Assembly (NCBI RefSeq): GCF_000023125.1
Contig: NC_013037.1
Coordinates: forward strand, 5,558,501 to 5,622,500
Length of the DNA stretch: 64,000 nucleotides
Source: Dyadobacter fermentans DSM 18053
GTDB lineage: Bacteria > Bacteroidota > Bacteroidia > Cytophagales > Spirosomataceae
Direction: 5' to 3'
Positions 60,068 to 64,000 of the stretch are shown here, one piece after another; the stretch's first letter is position 1; every line of letters starts with the position of its first letter. The position numbers were made by a program, and so were the translations under genes. A model generated the notes under the pieces. The model was not told the DNA's origin. It saw only the letters and a list, made by a program, of their open reading frames with translations, and made no database searches.

Positions 60068-62086
60068 ATGAACTTCGAACTCACTTCAGAATACCAGCCG
60101 ACGGGCGATCAGCCGGAGGCCATCAACCAACTAATACAAGGAATTGAAAACGGAGAACCTGCCCAGACGCTTCTGGGTGTGACGGGCTCCGGGAAAACAT
60201 TTACGGTGGCCAATGTGGTGGCGAAAGTTAACAAACCCACTTTGGTCCTGAGCCACAACAAAACGCTGGCCGCCCAGCTCTACGGCGAATTCAAGCAATT
60301 CTTCCCCGGCAACGCTGTCGAGTATTTCATCAGCTACTACGATTACTACCAGCCGGAAGCATTCATTTCCAGCACCAATACCTACATTGAGAAGGACCTG
60401 ATGATCAATCAGGAGATCGAGAAGCTCCGGCTCCATACGGTGTCGTCGCTCATGAGCGGGCGCCGGGATGTGATCGTGGTGGCGTCGGTATCGTGCATTT
60501 ATGGTGCAGGTAACCCGCTGGAATACAAAAAGAGCATTGTGAGCGCCAAATTAGGGGACGTTGTGCCCCGTAACCAGTTTTTGTTCAGGCTGGTGGAGAT
60601 CCTTTACAGTCGTACCGAAGTGGAGTTCAACCGAGGGACGTTCCGGGTGAAAGGCGACACCGTCGATGTGTTCCCGGGTTACGCGGATTTTGCCTATCGG
60701 TTCATCTTTTTTGGGGATGAAATAGAGGAAATTCAGCGTATTGAGCCCGAAACGGGGAAAAAGATTTCTTCCGAAAAAGCCATTGCCATATTTCCTGCCA
60801 ACCTTTTCGTTACAGGGCGCGATGTACTGAACCAGTCCATCAAGGAGATCCAGGACGATTTGCAGATGCAGATCAAATACTTCATCGGCGAGGGCCGGCT
60901 GGCGGAGGCGGAGCGGGTGAAAGAGCGTACCGAATTTGATATGGAAATGATGCGCGAGCTTGGCTATTGCTCTGGTATTGAGAACTATTCAAGGTATTTT
61001 GACCGGCGGATGCCCGGCCAGCGGCCATTTTGCCTGCTGGATTATTTCCCGGAAGACTTCCTGATGGTGGTCGATGAAAGCCACGTGACGATGCCGCAGA
61101 TCCGCGCGATGTGGGGCGGCGACCGCTCGCGCAAAGAGGCTTTGGTGGAATACGGGTTCCGGTTGCCGTCGGCGTTGGACAACCGGCCGCTGACCTTCCA
61201 GGAGTTCGAAGACATGACGCCGCAAACCATTTTCGTGAGCGCTACGCCTGCTGATTATGAATTACGCAAATCGGAAGGGGTTGTGGTGGAGCAGATTATC
61301 CGCCCGACTGGCTTGCTTGACCCTGAAATTGAAGTCAGGCCAAGCCTGAACCAGATTGACGACTTGCTGGAAGAAATTACCGAGCGAATCAAGCTCGGCG
61401 ATCGCATCCTGGTCACAACCTTGACAAAACGGATGGCCGAAGAACTCAGCAAATACCTCGACCGTGTGGGTATCAAATGCCGTTACATTCATTCGGAAGT
61501 GAAGGCGCTGGACCGCGTGGAAATCCTCAGGGAGCTTCGATTGGGCATCTTCGACGTGCTGGTGGGCGTAAACCTGCTGCGCGAGGGCCTCGACTTACCC
61601 GAAGTATCACTCGTAGCCATTATGGATGCCGACAAGGAAGGCTTCCTGCGCGACACCCGCTCGATGATCCAGACGATCGGCCGCGCCGCGCGAAACGACC
61701 GCGGAAAGGTAATTATGTACGCCGATACCATTACCGGCTCGATGCAGCTCGCGATCGACGAAACGAACCGTCGCCGGAGCATTCAAATGGACTACAACCT
61801 GGCCAATGGCATCACGCCGAAAACCGTGCGCAAATCCAAAGAGGCCATTATGGAGCAAACCTCCGTGGCCGATTCCAAGGTCCGGAAAGTGTACGTCGAG
61901 CCCGAAGAAGTCCGCATCGCCGCCGATCCGGTCGTTCAGTACATGGGCAAAACCGACCTGCAAAAACTCATCGCCGAAACCCAGCGCAAAATGGAATCCG
62001 CCGCCAAAGATCTCGACTTCTTGGAAGCTGCGAGGTTGCGGGATGAATTGTTGCAGTTAAAGGCGCGGGTGCAGGAGCAGGGCTAG
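60068..62086 (+). CDS. uvrB: Excinuclease ABC subunit B
   Basis: Damage-recognition helicase of nucleotide excision repair, 672 residues from ATG 60068 (an in-frame ATG at 60035 lies in the promoter repeat). Seen: Walker A GVTGSGKTFT, the beta-hairpin region YFISYYDYYQPEAFI, DEAD-like VVDESHVTMPQ, helicase motif VI RTIGRAARN-like (MIQTIGRAARNDRG) and the C-terminal UVR motif AAKDLDFLEAARLRDELLQLK. Its stop overlaps that of the convergent toxin gene. Confidence 0.97.
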   Translation: MNFELTSEYQPTGDQPEAINQLIQGIENGEPAQTLLGVTGSGKTFTVANVVAKVNKPTLVLSHNKTLAAQLYGEFKQFFPGNAVEYFISYYDYYQPEAFISSTNTYIEKDLMINQEIEKLRLHTVSSLMSGRRDVIVVASVSCIYGAGNPLEYKKSIVSAKLGDVVPRNQFLFRLVEILYSRTEVEFNRGTFRVKGDTVDVFPGYADFAYRFIFFGDEIEEIQRIEPETGKKISSEKAIAIFPANLFVTGRDVLNQSIKEIQDDLQMQIKYFIGEGRLAEAERVKERTEFDMEMMRELGYCSGIENYSRYFDRRMPGQRPFCLLDYFPEDFLMVVDESHVTMPQIRAMWGGDRSRKEALVEYGFRLPSALDNRPLTFQEFEDMTPQTIFVSATPADYELRKSEGVVVEQIIRPTGLLDPEIEVRPSLNQIDDLLEEITERIKLGDRILVTTLTKRMAEELSKYLDRVGIKCRYIHSEVKALDRVEILRELRLGIFDVLVGVNLLREGLDLPEVSLVAIMDADKEGFLRDTRSMIQTIGRAARNDRGKVIMYADTITGSMQLAIDETNRRRSIQMDYNLANGITPKTVRKSKEAIMEQTSVADSKVRKVYVEPEEVRIAADPVVQYMGKTDLQKLIAETQRKMESAAKDLDFLEAARLRDELLQLKARVQEQG

Positions 62087-62385
62087 GTATAAAACTTTTT
62101 AGGATTGCGGCTGGTGTGAAAGATAGAGACAACGTGAATGATGCGTTTCTCTTCCATGGTCCGATAAGCGACAACAAACGGAAAAACCGGCAGTGGTGCA
62201 AAACGGAAAACCCGACCATATCTTTGGGCGAACTTGTACGGATTGTCCGCAACAGAATTCAAGCAGCCTGATATTTCTGCGATAAATCTGTTGCCTAAGC
62301 CGGTTTTTCGTTTTTCATACCATTCGTATGCTTCTTGAAGCTCGATTTCAGCAGTTTGCAGAATGAGAATATTATATTGAGCCAA
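62083..62385 (-). CDS. RelE/ParE-family toxin
   Basis: A 100-residue toxin of the RelE/ParE superfamily: ILQTAEIELQEAYEWYEKRKTGLGNRFIAEI, then ADNPYKFAQRYGRVFRFAPL and PFVVAYRTMEEKRIIHVVSIFHTSRNPKKF. There is no ATG; TTG 62385 is the likely start, overlapping the end of the antitoxin gene by 14 bases, so translation is coupled. Its TAG is interleaved with that of uvrB in CTAG (62083-62086). Toxin action is either mRNA cleavage (RelE) or gyrase inhibition (ParE); the sequence alone does not decide. Confidence 0.85.
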   Translation of the reverse strand: MAQYNILILQTAEIELQEAYEWYEKRKTGLGNRFIAEISGCLNSVADNPYKFAQRYGRVFRFAPLPVFPFVVAYRTMEEKRIIHVVSIFHTSRNPKKFYT

Positions 62386-62587
62386 AGTCTTTTTTTATGT
62401 CGTTCCAAGGGCGTGCTGATAACTCACCGTCCTCGAATGCAGCTAACCTTTTGACGAGCTCATCTAATCCTTCGCCACACAGCTTGAAATCTTTTTGCAG
62501 GGTGCTATCAGCCTCATTTGTATTGGTCTTTTCAATATCCTTGACAAGATCGGCGAGCTGCTCCTGGGAAAGTTGTTGCGTATCCAT
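62372..62587 (-). CDS. Antitoxin of the RelE/ParE pair
   Basis: A 71-residue acidic, helical protein (ATG 62587; an earlier in-frame TTG is not needed). It shows no standard RHH or Phd motif: QQLSQEQLADLVKDIEKTNTNEADS, LKRLAAFEDGELSARPWND-like end (VKRLAAFEDGELSARPWNDIKKDF). It matches the small addiction-module type (putative addiction module component) in size and order. Directly upstream of the toxin and overlapping it. Confidence 0.72.
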   Translation of the reverse strand: MDTQQLSQEQLADLVKDIEKTNTNEADSTLQKDFKLCGEGLDELVKRLAAFEDGELSARPWNDIKKDFGSI

Positions 62588-62678
62588 AAGATGGTGATTA
62601 AGCTCCAAGATAGTTGGCGAAACTACATAAAGTTACTAAAAAATACGCGAACTAACCGGTTGGATGATCAGCCGGCAA

Positions 62679-63212
62679 TTACACAAGTTCCGAAGTGAGC
62701 AGCTCCAACACCTCTTCCCAACTATTCACCCGCGTATGCTTATCAATTCCCCTGTTATGCCCGGCGGTGAACAGAATAGGCTTGCCTTTATGAAAATCCA
62801 GGTTTTTTAAATGATCGTCAATGAGATAGTCGGTGTTGATCACGCTTTTGTCGCCGCAGAAAATGATATTTCGCCAGGTGATGCTTGGGAAATGCTCGGC
62901 TAGCCAGTCGTACTTTTCGGGCAGGGAGTTGGGGAATTCCATAGCGGCCGACACGATGTACACTTCGTAGTTTTCCTGTAATTTGATAATTGCTTCCTGT
63001 GCGCCGGGCATTACAGGCGCGTTGCGGAAGAACCCTGGTTTGTAGAGCAGGCTCCGGGCCGCCAGCGGGTCGGGAAAGGCCTGGTCTTCCGGGATGCCAT
63101 GCATTGCCTCCTTCGTGACCGTTACGCCAAAAGCCTCGGCATACCAGTTGATCCAATTCGCTTCAATGTCGACGATGACATTGTCCATATCTACCGCAAT
63201 CGTCTTTTTCAT
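62679..63212 (-). CDS. 5'(3')-deoxyribonucleotidase-like HAD phosphatase
   Basis: A 177-residue HAD-fold enzyme of the NT5C type that removes phosphate from (deoxy)nucleotides. HAD motif I is VDMDNVIVDIE, the middle has FRNAPVMPGAQEAIIKLQENYEVYIVSAAMEFP (motif II), and IIFCGDKSVINTDYLIDD holds the motif III/IV Lys and Asp. Start ATG 63212. It is divergent from the DeoR regulator gene, with a shared upstream region full of TTTGCAA boxes. Confidence 0.88.
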   Translation of the reverse strand: MKKTIAVDMDNVIVDIEANWINWYAEAFGVTVTKEAMHGIPEDQAFPDPLAARSLLYKPGFFRNAPVMPGAQEAIIKLQENYEVYIVSAAMEFPNSLPEKYDWLAEHFPSITWRNIIFCGDKSVINTDYLIDDHLKNLDFHKGKPILFTAGHNRGIDKHTRVNSWEEVLELLTSELV

Positions 63213-63228
63213 GATGAGTTAAATTCTA

Positions 63229-63309
63229 TTTGCAATTATTTGCAACAAATGTAATCCATTGGTGCAATATTTTGCAATATTAAATTTAAAATGTTTGTTA
63301 AATTTGCAA
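63229..63309. promoter_or_regulatory. Helically phased TTTGCAA boxes between nucleotidase and DeoR genes
   Basis: TTTGCAA occurs at 63229-63235, 63239-63245, 63271-63277 and 63303-63309, that is, 10, 32 and 32 bases apart, all near whole turns of DNA. TTGCAA is itself a palindrome. A fifth, degenerate site (GGTGCAAT) lies at 63261-63268. The last box overlaps the likely DeoR -7 element. The pattern is what an autoregulating multimeric DeoR-type repressor would use. Confidence 0.6.
63299..63306 (+). promoter_or_regulatory. Candidate DeoR gene promoter -7 element
   Basis: TAAATTTG, a full match to TAnnTTTG, 20 bases before ATG 63327, overlapping the fourth TTTGCAA box. Confidence 0.5.
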
Positions 63310-63326
63310 GCATTAATCGGGATACC

Positions 63327-64000
63327 ATGTTAAAAGAAGAGCGATTTCAGATCATACTGAATCAGTTAGGGCACGAACAGAAAGTCTATCTGGGGCATTT
63401 GAGTACACTTTTGAATGTCTCGGAGGATACCGTGAGGAGGGATATCAAGGAGCTGGCGGACCAGGGACTGCTGAAATCGGTGCGGGGAGGAGCTGTGCCG
63501 CATTCCCCCGGGCCGCACCATTTCCGTGACCGGATGAAGTATGACAATGAACAGAAGCAAATTATCGCAACAAAAACGCTGCCGTTTCTCAAAGACGGCC
63601 AGGTGGTCATTTTCGACGGGGGTACATCTGCTTTGCTCATCGCTCAGATGCTACCCAAGGATCTCAAACTAACCGTCATTACGAACAGTTTTCCCATTGC
63701 CTCCATTCTGGAAGAGCACGAGCACGTGGATGTGCTTTTTGCCGGCGGCCGTTTGTTGAAGGATTCTTTCGTTACCATTGGCAATGATTGCATTCAGTTT
63801 TTCAAGAAGTTCAGGGCGGATATTTGCCTGCTCGGTATTTGCAGCATCCACGCGGACCTGGGTGTAACAGGCCCCGATTTTGAAGAAAGTGAAGTAAAAC
63901 GCACGATGATCGAATCTTCCAAAGAGGTAATCGCCCTGGCGACGACCGAAAAGCTGGGCACAGCGGAAGCCTATTATGTTTGTCCGACGGAACGTTTATC
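63327..64000 (+). CDS. DeoR/GlpR-family transcriptional regulator, partial (3' end outside window)
   Basis: The frame from ATG 63327 is open to the window end, about 224 residues. The N-terminal HTH is diagnostic of DeoR: VYLGHLSTLLNVSEDTVRRDIKEL, then LADQGLLKSVRGGAV. The sensor part, a sugar-phosphate isomerase-like fold, shows IFDGGTSALLIAQML, LTVITNSFPIASILEE and DVLFAGGRL. The family senses phosphorylated sugars. It is divergent from the nucleotidase gene, with phased boxes in the shared promoter. The target pathway is not visible here. Confidence 0.88.
   Translation, partial: MLKEERFQIILNQLGHEQKVYLGHLSTLLNVSEDTVRRDIKELADQGLLKSVRGGAVPHSPGPHHFRDRMKYDNEQKQIIATKTLPFLKDGQVVIFDGGTSALLIAQMLPKDLKLTVITNSFPIASILEEHEHVDVLFAGGRLLKDSFVTIGNDCIQFFKKFRADICLLGICSIHADLGVTGPDFEESEVKRTMIESSKEVIALATTEKLGTAEAYYVCPTERL

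Overview
The window looks like chromosomal DNA of a Bacteroidota bacterium, most likely a cytophagalean such as Dyadobacter or a relative (inference from gene content; no search was run). Signs of this are promoters with a TAnnTTTG -7 element in place of a sigma-70 -10 box, a type IX secretion (T9SS) C-terminal sorting domain, many short-lobed lipoproteins, HmuY-type haem proteins next to a TonB receptor, SLBB/Wzz polysaccharide export, and a RhaD/RhaI rhamnose route. About 55 protein genes are supported. I saw no rRNA, tRNA, insertion sequence or CRISPR array.

Layout. 1-5193 (minus): surface polysaccharide operon, SLBB export protein -> Wzz-like co-polymerase -> glucose-1-phosphate cytidylyltransferase -> CDP-glucose 4,6-dehydratase (cut by the window edge). 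5308-7077: aspS. 7170-12081 (plus): beta-propeller lipoprotein, prolyl oligopeptidase, LRR protein with a T9SS tail. 12337-16887: rhamnose module rhaD-rhaI facing a GntR regulator. 17032-22200: DUF6600 envelope protein, arfB, an MFS transporter, two hypotheticals and a DUF433/DUF5615 toxin-antitoxin pair. 22328-31302: large PVC-type cytochrome lipoprotein, Uma2 nuclease-like protein, CNNM/CorC transporter, small lipoprotein, and a glucuronokinase-galU-SDR operon. 31488-36130: YceI, LolA-like protein, a second DUF433/DUF5615 pair whose toxin gene is frameshifted, atpG and atpA. 36420-39340: FKBP isomerase and tail-specific protease. 39390-43794: small, more AT-rich accessory cluster with an XRE repressor divergent from three lipoproteins, one of them a DsbA-like thiol oxidoreductase. 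43844-49696: RND efflux operon. 49882-57543: secreted hypothetical, GNAT-SRPBCC fusion, YdeI-like protein, haem uptake operon (TonB receptor plus two HmuY-type proteins), second YceI. 57596-64000: VOC protein, AraC regulator, JmjC/cupin_8 protein, uvrB, RelE/ParE pair, 5'(3')-deoxyribonucleotidase and a DeoR regulator cut by the window edge.

Working together. The nucleotide-sugar genes (CDP-glucose enzymes, galU, glucuronokinase) can feed the polysaccharide exported by the SLBB/Wzz pair. The rhamnose genes take L-rhamnose to the aldolase step, but no kinase or permease is in view. FKBP and Prc form one envelope quality-control operon. Points most worth a second look are the XRE/DsbA/lipoprotein cluster with its three-half-site operator, the frameshifted second DUF5615 toxin, the helically phased TTTGCAA boxes before the DeoR gene, the inverted repeat enclosing the uvrB promoter, and the GNAT-SRPBCC fusion.
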